In this document: positions 35,527 to 44,683 of the stretch, in pieces
Layout: each line of letters opens with the position of its first letter
Position numbering within the stretch: the stretch's first letter is position 1
Source: Blautia sp.
GTDB taxonomy: Bacteria > Bacillota > Clostridia > Lachnospirales > Lachnospiraceae
Direction: 5' to 3'
DNA: 64,000 nt
Assembly: GCA_023664455.1 (NCBI GenBank)
Contig: JAMPFM010000001.1
Span: forward strand, 1-64,000
Translations under genes and position numbers: made by a program
The notes under the pieces: model-generated
The model's input: only the letters and a program-made list of their open reading frames with translations
What the model was told of the DNA's origin: nothing
Databases searched by the model: none

Positions 35527-35555
35527 ATTATATGCAAAACCAACTTTTATGTCAA
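35527..35555 (-). promoter_or_regulatory. Consensus promoter of the repeat RNA
   Basis: Minus strand perfect TTGACA (35550-35555), 17-base spacer and perfect TATAAT (35527-35532). Transcription would start near 35520, at the first repeat. One of the strongest promoters in the window. Confidence 0.88.
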
Positions 35556-35596
35556 TAAAATAGGAAATGCCTACACACCTATTATGTTTTAACTTG

Positions 35597-36604
35597 TCAC
35601 GGCGCCTCTTCTCCATCCGGCAGCAGTTTCAGCGTGTTTGTATCTTCCTCATAACGATAGTGTAACAGCTGCCCTTCCCTGCTTTGCACCCATGCCGTCA
35701 GGCTTTCGATTTGTTGCTGCATCTGTTCGATCTGTTTTCGCATATCGTCTATCTGGGTCTGGGTATCACCCACTTGTGTCTGCGTATCGCCAAGCTGCTC
35801 TTCCATATCGTTTATCTGGGTTCTGGCGTCATCAATTTGTGTCTGGGCGTTTTCAATCTGTGCCATTAGTAATTCCATCTGCTTTGCCATTTCCAGAAAC
35901 CGGTTCATAATCTCTTCCAGATTCTGCTCAATGGACACTTTCAGGCTGCCCTCGATTTTCTTGATTTTTAGCAGCAGCTCTTTATCTTTCGTTTCTAACG
36001 CCGCTATTTTCTTATAGATATCTGAAATGCTGGCATTAACCTGCTGCATCTGCTGTTCCACTTCGGCAAAACCTTCCTGTATCATCTGCAGTGTCTGCTC
36101 TCTCAGGACATTTACCACATCCGTCAAATCATACAGACTGCTCTGCGTGCCTTGCAACTGCACGAGCAATGCGTTCAGATTCCGCATGATTTCATCAATC
36201 TGCTCCTGTAGTCCGGTATCGGCTTCCTCCTGGATAACTACCGTTTCTTCTAAAGTATTTCTGATTTCTGTCAGGGAAGCCAGTAGTTCTTCTATTTTTT
36301 CATTTAAATATTCTATGTTGGTCTGATATTGCTGCCTGAGCGCTTCCTCTGCTTCCTCGATTTTCTTTATTTCCTCTGCCGAAGGTCCCGAAAGCGCCGT
36401 TTCCATTGTACCTTCATAGGTTTCAACTGACAATTCCTGCTTTTTTTCACTTGCATTTCTTCGCCAGAGCAGGAGCAGGCACAAGATAATGATTACCAGA
36501 ATTACCACGCCCAGCATATAAAAAATCATCATATTTCCGCCCTTTTCCGGGTCGTTCCTCCTCTCGCTGATATAATCTGACACTTTTGTCATAAATTCTT
36601 TCAT
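35597..36604 (-). CDS. Membrane-anchored coiled-coil protein
   Basis: About 335 residues from ATG 36604, chosen because AAAGGAGC lies just before it; the frame is open upstream without a site. One membrane segment near residues 25-45 (MMIFYMLGVVILVIIILCLL), then about 270 residues of heptad-rich coiled coil dominated by Gln, Glu, Ile and Leu. Near the C-terminus are tandem 7-residue units (TQIDDAR, TQINDME, EQLGDTQ, TQVGDTQ, TQIDDMR), and it ends with YEEDTNTLKLLPDG. Not recognised as a named family. It is upstream of the repeat-RNA locus on the same strand, with no clear terminator between them. Confidence 0.65.
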   Translation of the reverse strand: MKEFMTKVSDYISERRNDPEKGGNMMIFYMLGVVILVIIILCLLLLWRRNASEKKQELSVETYEGTMETALSGPSAEEIKKIEEAEEALRQQYQTNIEYLNEKIEELLASLTEIRNTLEETVVIQEEADTGLQEQIDEIMRNLNALLVQLQGTQSSLYDLTDVVNVLREQTLQMIQEGFAEVEQQMQQVNASISDIYKKIAALETKDKELLLKIKKIEGSLKVSIEQNLEEIMNRFLEMAKQMELLMAQIENAQTQIDDARTQINDMEEQLGDTQTQVGDTQTQIDDMRKQIEQMQQQIESLTAWVQSREGQLLHYRYEEDTNTLKLLPDGEEAP

Positions 36605-36973
36605 AGTGCTCCTTTCCGCGCGTTCCCCCGCGCACTTTCTTTTTTTACGGACACGCCGTACATCGCAAATCATTTGAATCATGGCGAAACGCCGGATGAT
36701 TCCGCAAGATGCGAAATCATTAGATAGATGATTTTAAAAAACAGGCAGGCTCGATGATAAAATATATTTCACAATATTTCACGTACTTGTAAAGAAATGC
36801 TATCCTTCCTACAAGATGAAATTACGATATCACATTTATATTTCAAATGCAATATCGGCAATTTTCACAATCATTTAAAAAAAGAAAGCCTAAAAACACC
36901 GCTGCATTCGATGTTTCTTGGCTTTCCAGTTGTCAAAACCTTTCTATTTCCATAGGAAAAAATTTGAAAGCAG
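36605..36973 (-). other. Intergenic region between map and the coiled-coil gene
   Basis: 369 bases without a gene. A GC-rich hairpin (GCGCG..CGCGC, about 36619-36636) sits just before the ribosome site of the coiled-coil gene, and a weaker dyad (GATTTCGCA / TGCGGAATC) lies near 36702-36722. The map terminator lies at the far end. No clear promoter with both boxes was found. Confidence 0.4.
36884..36926 (-). terminator. Terminator of map
   Basis: Stem GAAAGCC / GGCTTTC with an inner AAACA/TGTTT pairing, followed on the minus strand by a T7 run; 48 bases past the map stop. Confidence 0.75.
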
Positions 36974-37846
36974 TTACCACGTCAGTACTTCGTGCCCTTC
37001 CTCAGTAACCGCAACCGTAACTTCCCATTGTGCGGAAGGAAGTCCGTCCTCGGTATAAACAGTCCAGCCGTTTCCATCGTCGATATAGATATCCGGCTTG
37101 CCCATATTGACCATCGGCTCTATCGTAAACACCATGCCCGGAACCATAAGCATTTCCGTCCCCTTCGTCGTCACATAACTCACAAAAGGTTCCTCATGAA
37201 ACTCCAGTCCGACGCCGTGACCGCCGATCTCCTGCACGATGGAATAACCGTTTTCTTTGGCATAATCATTTATCGCCTGTGCCATATCGCCTAGAAAATT
37301 CCACGGTCTGACTTGTTCCAGCCCAATCTCGATGCACTGATGCGCCGTTTCCACCAGCTTCTTCGTTTCCGGTGCCACATCGCCCAACATAAACATTCTG
37401 GAAGAATCGGAAAAATATCCACGGTAAACCGTAGATACATCTACGTTGACAATATCGCCGCTTTTCAAAATGTCCTTTTTGGACGGAATGCCATGACAGA
37501 CCTGGGCGTTTATGGAAGTGCATACGCTTTTGGGGAATCCGTCATAACCAAGGGGCGCCGGGATTCCGCCCATCCGCACGGTTTTCTCATGCACGAGGCG
37601 GTCGATTTCCTCCGTGCTCATACCGATACAAATATTTTCCGCCACATAATCCAATACCGCAATGTTGATTTTACTGCTTTCCTTAATGCCTTCTATCTGC
37701 TCTTTGGTCTTGATGATATCGTGGTTCGGAACCATGTGTCCTGCCAGTGCGTATTCCTGTATTTTTTCATCAAATGCCATATGGCAGGATTTGTACTTAC
37801 GCCCGCTGTGGCACCAGCAAGGGTCGTTGCGTCCTAATTTTTTCAT
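36974..37846 (-). CDS. map: Methionine aminopeptidase with N-terminal SEC-C zinc motif
   Basis: Removes the initiator methionine from nascent proteins. About 290 residues from ATG 37846 (CAGGAGC site upstream). Residues 1-20 are a SEC-C zinc motif (GRNDPCWCHSGRKYKSCH), which may dock the enzyme to the ribosome or SecA. The catalytic domain has the metal ligands Asp (VNVDVSTVYRGYFSDSSRMF, two Asp), His (GGHGVGLEFHE), Glu (FTIEPMVNMG) and Glu (AQWEVTVAVTEEGHEVLT). The frame is open for 41 codons upstream, overlapping the end of rpe, but has no start signal there. Confidence 0.93.
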   Translation of the reverse strand: MKKLGRNDPCWCHSGRKYKSCHMAFDEKIQEYALAGHMVPNHDIIKTKEQIEGIKESSKINIAVLDYVAENICIGMSTEEIDRLVHEKTVRMGGIPAPLGYDGFPKSVCTSINAQVCHGIPSKKDILKSGDIVNVDVSTVYRGYFSDSSRMFMLGDVAPETKKLVETAHQCIEIGLEQVRPWNFLGDMAQAINDYAKENGYSIVQEIGGHGVGLEFHEEPFVSYVTTKGTEMLMVPGMVFTIEPMVNMGKPDIYIDDGNGWTVYTEDGLPSAQWEVTVAVTEEGHEVLTW

Positions 37847-37961
37847 TATGTGTGCTCCTGTTGCTTTCTGTTCTATTGTCGCCTGAAACGTGTGCCGCCA
37901 GACGCACTTCAAGATGGAATAAGACGCAGACTCCTCCGCCTGCGCCCTATCCCTTATCATT

Positions 37962-38618
37962 TCATCCATGTAATGCTTCCAGATACCGTCTCACATTTTC
38001 CTCTATATCCCCACGAAAAATCGCTGACCCCGCTACGATGACATTCGCGCCAGCCTCCAGGACGATTGGCAGTTTTTCTCTTGCAATGCCGCCGTCTACC
38101 TGGATATCCAAATCAAGCCCTAACTCCTCCGCCATTCTACGGACGTCCCTGATGCGCTGCGTGGATTCGGGAATATATTGTTGTCCGCCGAATCCGGGTT
38201 CCACGGTCATGACTAGCAGCATTTCCAATCTGGGTAGATAGGGTCTGACTGCTTCTATCGGCGTTTCCGGCTTAATAGAAAGACCCGCCCGGCAGCCTAA
38301 TGCGTGGATTCTATCTATGACTCCGTCTGCATCTTTCGTTGCTTCCAAATGAAACGTAATACCATCCGCTCCGCATTTAGCAAATTCTTCAAGATAGCGT
38401 TCCGGCTCCACAATCATCAGATGTACATCGAAAAATTTCTTCGTTACAGAGCGAATCGTTGAAATCACGGGCATACCAAAGGAAATCGATGGTACGAATA
38501 CACCGTCCATAACGTCGATATGTATATAATCCGCACCCGCCTTATCCACTTTCCTAATCTGTTCGCCTAAAATCCCGAAATCTGCCGCCAGAATGGATGG
38601 AGACAATAAATTTTTCAT
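37962..38618 (-). CDS. rpe: Ribulose-phosphate 3-epimerase
   Basis: Interconverts ribulose 5-phosphate and xylulose 5-phosphate. 218 residues, normal. TIM barrel with the N-terminal LSPSILAADF, the metal-binding HIDVMDGVFVPSISFG and DVHLMIVEPERYL, MTVEPGFGGQ, and DIQVDGGI plus VAGSAIF at the phosphate site. It lies 13 bases downstream of the transketolase C-subunit gene, so the operon joins transketolase with the epimerase that supplies its substrate. Confidence 0.96.
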   Translation of the reverse strand: MKNLLSPSILAADFGILGEQIRKVDKAGADYIHIDVMDGVFVPSISFGMPVISTIRSVTKKFFDVHLMIVEPERYLEEFAKCGADGITFHLEATKDADGVIDRIHALGCRAGLSIKPETPIEAVRPYLPRLEMLLVMTVEPGFGGQQYIPESTQRIRDVRRMAEELGLDLDIQVDGGIAREKLPIVLEAGANVIVAGSAIFRGDIEENVRRYLEALHG

Positions 38619-38631
38619 AAAGACTCCTTAC

Positions 38632-39597
38632 TTAGTTCATAAACGTCTTGACTTTTGCATAGATGCCCGCGCCGTCCAGACCGTAATGGGTAAGCAGTTC
38701 TCCCGCTTTGCCAGACTGACCAAACTCATCCATAATGCCGATTTTTAAAACCCGCGTAGGCAGTTTTGCAGACAGGCAGTCGCATACGGCGCTTCCAAGT
38801 CCGCCGATAACGCTATGCTCTTCCGCCGTGACCACTTTACGCGTTTTCTTTGCGGATGCAAGAATCATCTCTTCGTCCAACGGTTTTATCGTATGAATAT
38901 TGATAACTTCCGCATAGATTCCGTCCGCTTCTAACATCTTAGCTGCTTCCAAAGCAGACGACACGGTGATGCCACTAGCAACGATTGTAACACCTTTGCC
39001 GTCTTTTAGCAACTCTTCTTCTCTTTCTTTTAATAAGACGCCTTTGCCGATTTCAAAATGATAATCAGGTCCGTCGTTGATTACCGGAACCGCTGCACGC
39101 CCGAATCTAAGATAAACGGGACCTTCTTTTTCTATCGCCGCCCTGACCGCCGCTTTCGCTTCGATATCATCCGAAGGCACGATTACCGTCATGCCCGGAA
39201 TGGTTCTCATCAGCGCCACATCTTCGTCACACTGATGGGTTGCACCGTCTTCCCCGACGGTAATGCCCGCATGGGTCGCGCCTATTTTCACATTCAGATG
39301 CGGATACCCGATGGAATTACGCACCTGTTCAAAATTACGTCCAGCCGCGAACATGGCGAAAGAGCTGATAAACGGAATTTTACCGCAAGTCGCAAGCCCC
39401 GCTGCGATTCCCGTCATATTACATTCTGCAATCCCGCAGTCGATATGACGTTCTGGAAATTTTTTCTGGAAAGTGCCTGTCTTAGTAGCCCCTGCAAGGT
39501 CTGCGTCCAGCACAACCAGATTGGGAAAATCCGCTCCGCATTCTGCCAGCGCATTTCCATAACTTTCTCTCGTTGCAATTTTCTTTACATCTGACAT
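38632..39597 (-). CDS. Transketolase, C-terminal subunit
   Basis: 321 residues covering the pyrimidine-binding and C-terminal domains of transketolase, which is split in many Firmicutes. TRESYGNALAECG start, IDCGIAECNMTGIAAGLA with the catalytic Glu that activates thiamine diphosphate, and HAGITVGEDGATHQ. The C-terminal domain includes VVTAEEHSVIGGLGSAV. The start overlaps the N-subunit stop by 13 bases, so the two parts are translationally coupled. Confidence 0.93.
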   Translation of the reverse strand: MSDVKKIATRESYGNALAECGADFPNLVVLDADLAGATKTGTFQKKFPERHIDCGIAECNMTGIAAGLATCGKIPFISSFAMFAAGRNFEQVRNSIGYPHLNVKIGATHAGITVGEDGATHQCDEDVALMRTIPGMTVIVPSDDIEAKAAVRAAIEKEGPVYLRFGRAAVPVINDGPDYHFEIGKGVLLKEREEELLKDGKGVTIVASGITVSSALEAAKMLEADGIYAEVINIHTIKPLDEEMILASAKKTRKVVTAEEHSVIGGLGSAVCDCLSAKLPTRVLKIGIMDEFGQSGKAGELLTHYGLDGAGIYAKVKTFMN

Positions 39598-40427
39598 AAT
39601 GTTTCACCTACTTTCTCCAAATCTGCCATCGCTATTTTATATTCTTCCTCATTCGGCGCTTTCCCATGCCATCCCGCATTGTTTTCCATGAAGGATACGC
39701 CTTTGCCTTTGATGGTCTTGCAAATAATTGCCGTAGGCATTCCTTTCGTCGCCTTTGCTTCTTTAAATGCCGCGTCTATCTGCTCCCAGTCATGTCCGTC
39801 GATAGAAATCACATGGAAATTAAAGGCTTCAAATTTCTTATCAATCGGGTAGGGTGAGCATACGTCGTCTATTTTCCCGTCAATCTGTAATCCATTATTA
39901 TCTACGATGACTACCAGATTGTCCAGTTTCCTATGTCCGGCAAACATCGACGCCTCCCAGACCTGTCCTTCCTGAATCTCGCCGTCACCAAGCAAGGTAT
40001 AGACCCTGTAATCTTTGTTATCCATTTTTCCTGCCAGCGCCATGCCGACTGCCGCTGAAATTCCCTGCCCAAGAGAGCCGGAAGACATATCGACGCCCGG
40101 CGTTTCCTGCATACAGGGATGTCCCTGCAGCTTAGAGCCAAGTTTCCGCAAGGTCTTTAAATCTTCTACCGGAAAATAACCGCGGTTTGCCAGCGTAGAA
40201 TACAATCCTGGCGCCGTATGTCCTTTGGACAGTACGAAACGGTCCCTGCCTTCTTTCTTAGGCTCCTTCGGGTCGATATTCATTTCCTCAAAATAAAGAT
40301 AAGTAAAAATATCCGCCGCAGAAAGTGAACCGCCCGGATGCCCGGACTGGGCGCTGTACACCGCAGTGACGATACCTTTACGAACTTCGTTCGCCGTTTT
40401 TTGCAACTCTAACTTATTCATTGCCAA
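39585..40427 (-). CDS. Transketolase, N-terminal (thiamine diphosphate-binding) subunit
   Basis: 280 residues. The diphosphate-binding half: GHPGGSLSAADIFTYLYF, the GHTAPGLYS segment, and the ThDP motif GDGEIQEGQVWEASMFA (GDG..N-type, ending in VIVDNNGLQIDG). With the C-subunit it forms transketolase, which moves two-carbon units between pentose phosphates and glycolytic sugars. AAGGAGG site before ATG 40427 and a promoter at 40456-40486; first gene of a tkt-tkt-rpe unit. Confidence 0.94.
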   Translation of the reverse strand: MAMNKLELQKTANEVRKGIVTAVYSAQSGHPGGSLSAADIFTYLYFEEMNIDPKEPKKEGRDRFVLSKGHTAPGLYSTLANRGYFPVEDLKTLRKLGSKLQGHPCMQETPGVDMSSGSLGQGISAAVGMALAGKMDNKDYRVYTLLGDGEIQEGQVWEASMFAGHRKLDNLVVIVDNNGLQIDGKIDDVCSPYPIDKKFEAFNFHVISIDGHDWEQIDAAFKEAKATKGMPTAIICKTIKGKGVSFMENNAGWHGKAPNEEEYKIAMADLEKVGETLCQM

Positions 40428-40455
40428 CCTCCTTGTATTGAATCCATCATACTAT

Positions 40456-40486
40456 ACTATAGCATAAAATTTCGTGTTATGGTCAA
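40456..40486 (-). promoter_or_regulatory. Promoter of the transketolase operon
   Basis: Minus strand TTGACC (40481-40486), 19-base spacer, TATAGT (40456-40461), 29 bases before the start codon. An overlapping second TATAGT lies at 40451-40456. Confidence 0.5.
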
Positions 40487-40497
40487 CATTTGCGGCA

Positions 40498-41196
40498 TTA
40501 TTTTCCCTGCCCGTAATATGCGTTGGCGCCATGTTTCCTGTAGTAGTGCTTATCCTGCAGCTCTTGCGGCGCGGGCTGGATTCTTGGGTTAATCGTTTCC
40601 GCCCGGTAAGCCATCTTAGCCACTTCTTCTAACACGACTGCATTATGCACTGCATCATTGGCATTCTTGCCCCATGCAAAGGGTCCATGATTTTTACACA
40701 AAACCGCCGGCACTGCCATCACATCTTTTCCCAGCCGTTTAAATTCATTGACAATCAGAAGCCCTGTGTTTTTCTCATACGCCTCTTCGATTTCTTCTTC
40801 CGTCAGGCACCGTAAACAGGGTACTTCCCCATAGATATAATCTGCGTGCGTGGTGCCGTAGCAGGGAATATCCCTGCCCGCCTGCGCCCAGCTTGTAGCA
40901 TAAGAAGAATGGGTATGTACAATACCCCCGATTTCCGGGTACGCCTTATACAATTCCAGATGCGTCGGCGTATCGGAAGAAGGATTGTAACGCCCTTCCA
41001 CCCGGTTGCCGTTCAAATCCATCAGCACCATATCCTCCGGCGTCAGCTTATCATAATCCACGCCGGAAGGCTTAATTGCAAAAATACCGGACTCTTCGTC
41101 AATTTCACTGACATTTCCCCATGTAAATGTAACCAGATTGTATTTCGGCAAAAGCATATTCGCCTCATAAACACGTTGTTTTAACTCTTCCAGCAT
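40498..41196 (-). CDS. araD: L-ribulose-5-phosphate 4-epimerase
   Basis: Converts L-ribulose 5-phosphate to D-xylulose 5-phosphate, the last step of L-arabinose catabolism. 232 residues. Class II aldolase fold: [10 protein letters not shown] and [11 protein letters not shown] bind the phosphate; the zinc histidines are in [13 protein letters not shown] and near the C-terminus ([14 protein letters not shown]). The [13 protein letters not shown] segment is typical of AraD. Lies after the FGGY kinase and araA on the same strand. Confidence 0.95.
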   Translation of the reverse strand: MLEELKQRVYEANMLLPKYNLVTFTWGNVSEIDEESGIFAIKPSGVDYDKLTPEDMVLMDLNGNRVEGRYNPSSDTPTHLELYKAYPEIGGIVHTHSSYATSWAQAGRDIPCYGTTHADYIYGEVPCLRCLTEEEIEEAYEKNTGLLIVNEFKRLGKDVMAVPAVLCKNHGPFAWGKNANDAVHNAVVLEEVAKMAYRAETINPRIQPAPQELQDKHYYRKHGANAYYGQGK

Positions 41197-41251
41197 ATCC
41201 TTGCACCTCTTTCCGTTTTCTATTTTATTTCAATCTCTCTCAGCCTGCAAT

Positions 41252-41300
41252 ATTTGCGTCGCAGACGCAAATTTGCGTGTGAAAAATTTATTTTTCACAC
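41252..41300 (-). terminator. Two adjacent hairpins at the end of the FGGY kinase gene
   Basis: GTGTGAAAAA-TTTA-TTTTTCACAC (41277-41300) is a perfect 10-base stem reaching into the stop codon, and ATTTGCGTC-GCA-GACGCAAAT (41252-41272) is a perfect 9-base stem just beyond. Neither has a classical T run, so they may stabilise the 3' end or mark RNA processing before araD. Confidence 0.5.
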
Positions 41301-42907
41301 TATTCCAGGCATTCCACTGCCGCTCTCTCGATCGCAAGCCCTTTCGTATACCGCTCCATGAATTTGTCGAAACCTTCTACATCTTCTTTCCTTGGCTCTT
41401 CCTTGCTTCCTTCCTGTCCTGCGAATACTTTCTTAGAAAGGAAATCCGCCAGCGTTTCGCCGCCTTCTTTATGTAGCATGTAGGAAGCTAGAAGCGCCAT
41501 TCCCCATGCGCCGCCTTCGCCCGCCGTCTCCATAACGCTGACAGAGGCATTGATTGCTGCCGCCATGATGCGTTGTCCTACGCCTTTCGTCTTGAAAAGA
41601 CCGCCGTGTCCAAACATCTCATCCACGCGCACGCCTTCTTCTTTTAACAGAATATCCAGTCCCGCCTTCAATGCGCCAAGCGCCGTAAAAAGATGTACCC
41701 GCATGAAATTGGCAAGATTGAAATTATCGGAAGGTGTACGCACGAAAAGAGGACGTCCTTCATTAAACCCTGTAACGGGTTCCCCGGAAAAATAGTTATA
41801 TGCAAGCAGTCCGCCACAGTCGTTGTCGCCTTCTAACGCTTTCCGGTATAACGTTCCAAACAACTCGTTCTTATCCACTTTCATGCCCATGCTTTCCGCA
41901 AACTCTTGGAAAATATTGACCCATGCATTCAGATCGGAAGTACAGTTATTGCAGTGCACCATTCCGACCAGACTGCCATCCGGCGTGGTAACAAGGTCGA
42001 TAGCTTCATATACTTTTTTCAATTCCTGCTCTAAAACAATCATTGCGAAAACACTTGTTCCAGCGGAAACGTTACCGGTCCTCTTGGCAACGGAGTTAGT
42101 CGCCGCCATACCGGTTCCGGCGTCGCCTTCGGGCGGGCAGAGCGGGATACCCGCCTGCAATCTGCCTGTAGGGTCTAAAAGCGCTGCGCCTTCTGCGCTC
42201 AGCGTTCCTGCTGCCTCGCCCGCCATCTGTACTTTGGGCAGGATATCTTTCAGTTTCCACGGGTAATTTTTATCCGCTACAAGTTCATCAAACTGGGCAA
42301 TCATCTTTTCATTGAAATTGCCCGTCTGTGTATCCATGGGGAACATCCCGGAAGCATCGCCGACTCCAAGCGTCTTCTCACCCGTCAGTTTCCAATGTAC
42401 ATAACCTGCCAGCGTTGTAAAATAACGGATGGAAGGAACATGTTCCTCACCGTTTAAGATTGCCTGATAGAGATGTGAGATGCTCCATCTTAGCGGAATA
42501 TTGTATTGAAAAACTTCTGTCAGCTTTTTGGAAGCCTGTCCGGTCGTGGTATTGCGCCATGTGCGGAACGGCACCAATAACTCCTCGTTTTCGTCAAACG
42601 CCATATAACCATGCATCATGGCGCTGAATCCAATTGCGCCGATTTTCTCAAGCTCTACGCCGTACTGTTTCTTCACATCTTCCGCCAGATTCTTGTAGCA
42701 GTCCTGAAAACCATTCCAGATATCATCCAAACTATAAGTCCAGATACCGTTTTCCAGTCTATTCTCCCAATCGTGGGCGCCGGAAGCTACCGGTGCATAA
42801 TCCTGCGCCGTCAGAATCGCCTTGATTCTCGTCGAGCCAAATTCGATTCCCAGCACTGTTTTACCCTGTACAATCTGCTCTTTTATCTCTTCTACACTGA
42901 ATGCCAT
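41300..42907 (-). CDS. FGGY-family carbohydrate kinase, probable L-ribulokinase
   Basis: 535 residues. ATP-dependent sugar kinase: N-terminal phosphate loop [31 protein letters not shown], the substrate region [21 protein letters not shown], and a C-terminal [20 protein letters not shown] plus [13 protein letters not shown]. By sequence it looks like the xylulokinase/ribulokinase branch; position between araD and araA makes phosphorylation of L-ribulose the likely job, since no other araB gene is present in the window. AGGAGG site before ATG 42907. Confidence 0.85.
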   Translation of the reverse strand: MAFSVEEIKEQIVQGKTVLGIEFGSTRIKAILTAQDYAPVASGAHDWENRLENGIWTYSLDDIWNGFQDCYKNLAEDVKKQYGVELEKIGAIGFSAMMHGYMAFDENEELLVPFRTWRNTTTGQASKKLTEVFQYNIPLRWSISHLYQAILNGEEHVPSIRYFTTLAGYVHWKLTGEKTLGVGDASGMFPMDTQTGNFNEKMIAQFDELVADKNYPWKLKDILPKVQMAGEAAGTLSAEGAALLDPTGRLQAGIPLCPPEGDAGTGMAATNSVAKRTGNVSAGTSVFAMIVLEQELKKVYEAIDLVTTPDGSLVGMVHCNNCTSDLNAWVNIFQEFAESMGMKVDKNELFGTLYRKALEGDNDCGGLLAYNYFSGEPVTGFNEGRPLFVRTPSDNFNLANFMRVHLFTALGALKAGLDILLKEEGVRVDEMFGHGGLFKTKGVGQRIMAAAINASVSVMETAGEGGAWGMALLASYMLHKEGGETLADFLSKKVFAGQEGSKEEPRKEDVEGFDKFMERYTKGLAIERAAVECLE

Positions 42908-43006
42908 CCTGCAATCCTCCTATTCTATAGTTATCCTTAAACGCTTATTTTCACTACTTCTTACTGCTTATCTGGAACCCCTTTTCTCGCTTCTTTTTAT
43001 CCTTCC

Positions 43007-44500
43007 TTAACGAAACGCTGCTTCATTCCATCTCAGCTCTTTTTTGAAATCCCGGATATTCGTATCCTTATCGATTACGACACTTTCAATTCCCATCGCA
43101 GCCGCCCAGTCTTCCATCTGTTCTACCGTCAAATCATAGGAAAATGCCGTATGGTGCGCGCCGCCTGCAAGAATCCATGCCGTCGCGCCGATTTCCAGAT
43201 TGGGCTGGGGCGTCCAGAACGCGGTGCCTACCGGAAGCTTCGGCATCGGTTTCTCTACTTTTTTACATTCTACCGCATTGATTAACAGTCTAAAGCGCGT
43301 TCCCAGGTCTACCAAAGAACAAGCCACCGCGGGACCTGCTTTCGAGGTAAAGACGAGCCTTGCGGGGTCTTCCCTATTTCCCATAGAAAGCGGACATACC
43401 TTAATGCCGATGTCGCCCTCCGCCACGGAAGGACATACTTCCAGCATATGCGCCTGTAGGATACCCTCTTTTCCCGGCACCAGATTATAAGTGTAATCTT
43501 CCATCATGGACGTGCCTTTCGCGTCTTTCATTCCAGCAGTCATCAGCTTCATGATACGCACCATCGCCGCAACTTTCCAGTCGCCTTCTGCGCCGAAACC
43601 ATATCCTTTTTCCATCAGCCGCTGAATCGAGAGACCCGGTAATTGTTTCAGACCGCCCAGCATACCAAAGTGGGTTACGACTGCATGATAATCGTTGTCT
43701 GTTAAAAATTTCTCAATCCCGATTTCCTGTCTTGCCTGTACTGCGACATGTTCTTTAAATTCCGCCAAATCTCTGCCTTCGTCGATAATCTTATATTTGC
43801 TGTAGTATTCTTCTACCAGCGCGTCTACATCTCCCTGGGGAACGGCGTCCACATATTCTACTAAGTCATTTACGCAATAGTGGTCGATTTCCCAGCCAAA
43901 TTTAATCTGCGCTTCTACTTTGTCGCCTTCCGTCACCGCTACGTTATTCATATTGTCACCGAAACGACATACCCTGACATGGGAAGACTCAATCACGCCC
44001 AACGCCGTCCTCATCCAGCTTCCAATTTGCTCCTGCACACGCTCAGACGCCCAGTGCCCGACGATGATTTTCCTCTCGATTCCCATACGGCTTACAATAT
44101 GCCCATACTCTCTGTCCCCATGCGCCGACTGATTCTCATTCATAAAATCCATATCGATGGTGTCATAGGGAATTTCTTCATTGAATTGCGTATGTAAATG
44201 ACAAAGCGGTTTCCTGAACTCTTTCAAACCGAGAATCCACATTTTCGCCGGAGAAAAAGTGTGCATCCAGGTGATGACTCCGGCACACGCCTCGTCGTTA
44301 TTTGCATCGTTAAAAGCTTTTCGGATAGACGCCTGTCCTAACAGCGTCGGTTTTAACACAACTTCAAAGGGCAGTCTGCCGGAAGCGTTCAACCCTTCTA
44401 CAATTTTAGCGGCATGATCCGCTACTTTCCTTAGACACTCGTCCCCATAAAGATCCTGCGAGCCTGTACAAAACCAGAACTTATAATTTTTTGCCTGCAT
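43007..44500 (-). CDS. araA: L-arabinose isomerase
   Basis: Converts L-arabinose to L-ribulose. 497 residues, standard length. N-terminus YKFWFCTGSQDLYGDE, then MHTFSPAKMWI and LHTQFNEEIPYDTIDMDFMN are typical. Metal ligands Glu, Glu, His, His fall in GFGAEGDWKVAA, MEDYTYNL, the histidine of ITGHWASE-like VGHWASERV, and GGAHHTAFS. A leader with a GCCGT-AAGG-ACGGC palindrome precedes the gene. The gene sits after the transporter operon terminator, so it may use its own start or read-through. Confidence 0.96.
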   Translation of the reverse strand: MQAKNYKFWFCTGSQDLYGDECLRKVADHAAKIVEGLNASGRLPFEVVLKPTLLGQASIRKAFNDANNDEACAGVITWMHTFSPAKMWILGLKEFRKPLCHLHTQFNEEIPYDTIDMDFMNENQSAHGDREYGHIVSRMGIERKIIVGHWASERVQEQIGSWMRTALGVIESSHVRVCRFGDNMNNVAVTEGDKVEAQIKFGWEIDHYCVNDLVEYVDAVPQGDVDALVEEYYSKYKIIDEGRDLAEFKEHVAVQARQEIGIEKFLTDNDYHAVVTHFGMLGGLKQLPGLSIQRLMEKGYGFGAEGDWKVAAMVRIMKLMTAGMKDAKGTSMMEDYTYNLVPGKEGILQAHMLEVCPSVAEGDIGIKVCPLSMGNREDPARLVFTSKAGPAVACSLVDLGTRFRLLINAVECKKVEKPMPKLPVGTAFWTPQPNLEIGATAWILAGGAHHTAFSYDLTVEQMEDWAAAMGIESVVIDKDTNIRDFKKELRWNEAAFR

Positions 44501-44550
44501 AAAGCAATCCTCTCTTTCCGCCGTCCTTACGGCATACCCGTTTTATTTCT

Positions 44551-44593
44551 CAAAAAGCTGCCAAGCGGCAATCGCTATCGCCGGTATGGCAGC
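44551..44593 (-). terminator. Terminator after the sugar transporter operon
   Basis: Stem GCTGCCA / TGGCAGC with an inner GCGGC / GCCGG stem, followed on the minus strand by T5; between the last permease gene and araA. Confidence 0.75.
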
Positions 44594-44683
44594 CTTATAT
44601 TCTTATCCTGGCAGAATTTCATTTTGACAGAACTTTCTGACAAAATTGCTTTCTAAAAGCTGCTTCCTTCCGCCATATTTTCT

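Noticed and set aside
37847..37969. 41-codon N-terminal extension of map
   Set aside because: It overlaps rpe, lacks a ribosome site, and precedes the conserved SEC-C motif that normally begins the protein.
41201..41476. Plus-strand frame of 91 residues between araD and the kinase
   Set aside because: It runs over the kinase 3' end and two hairpins, with no supporting start signal.
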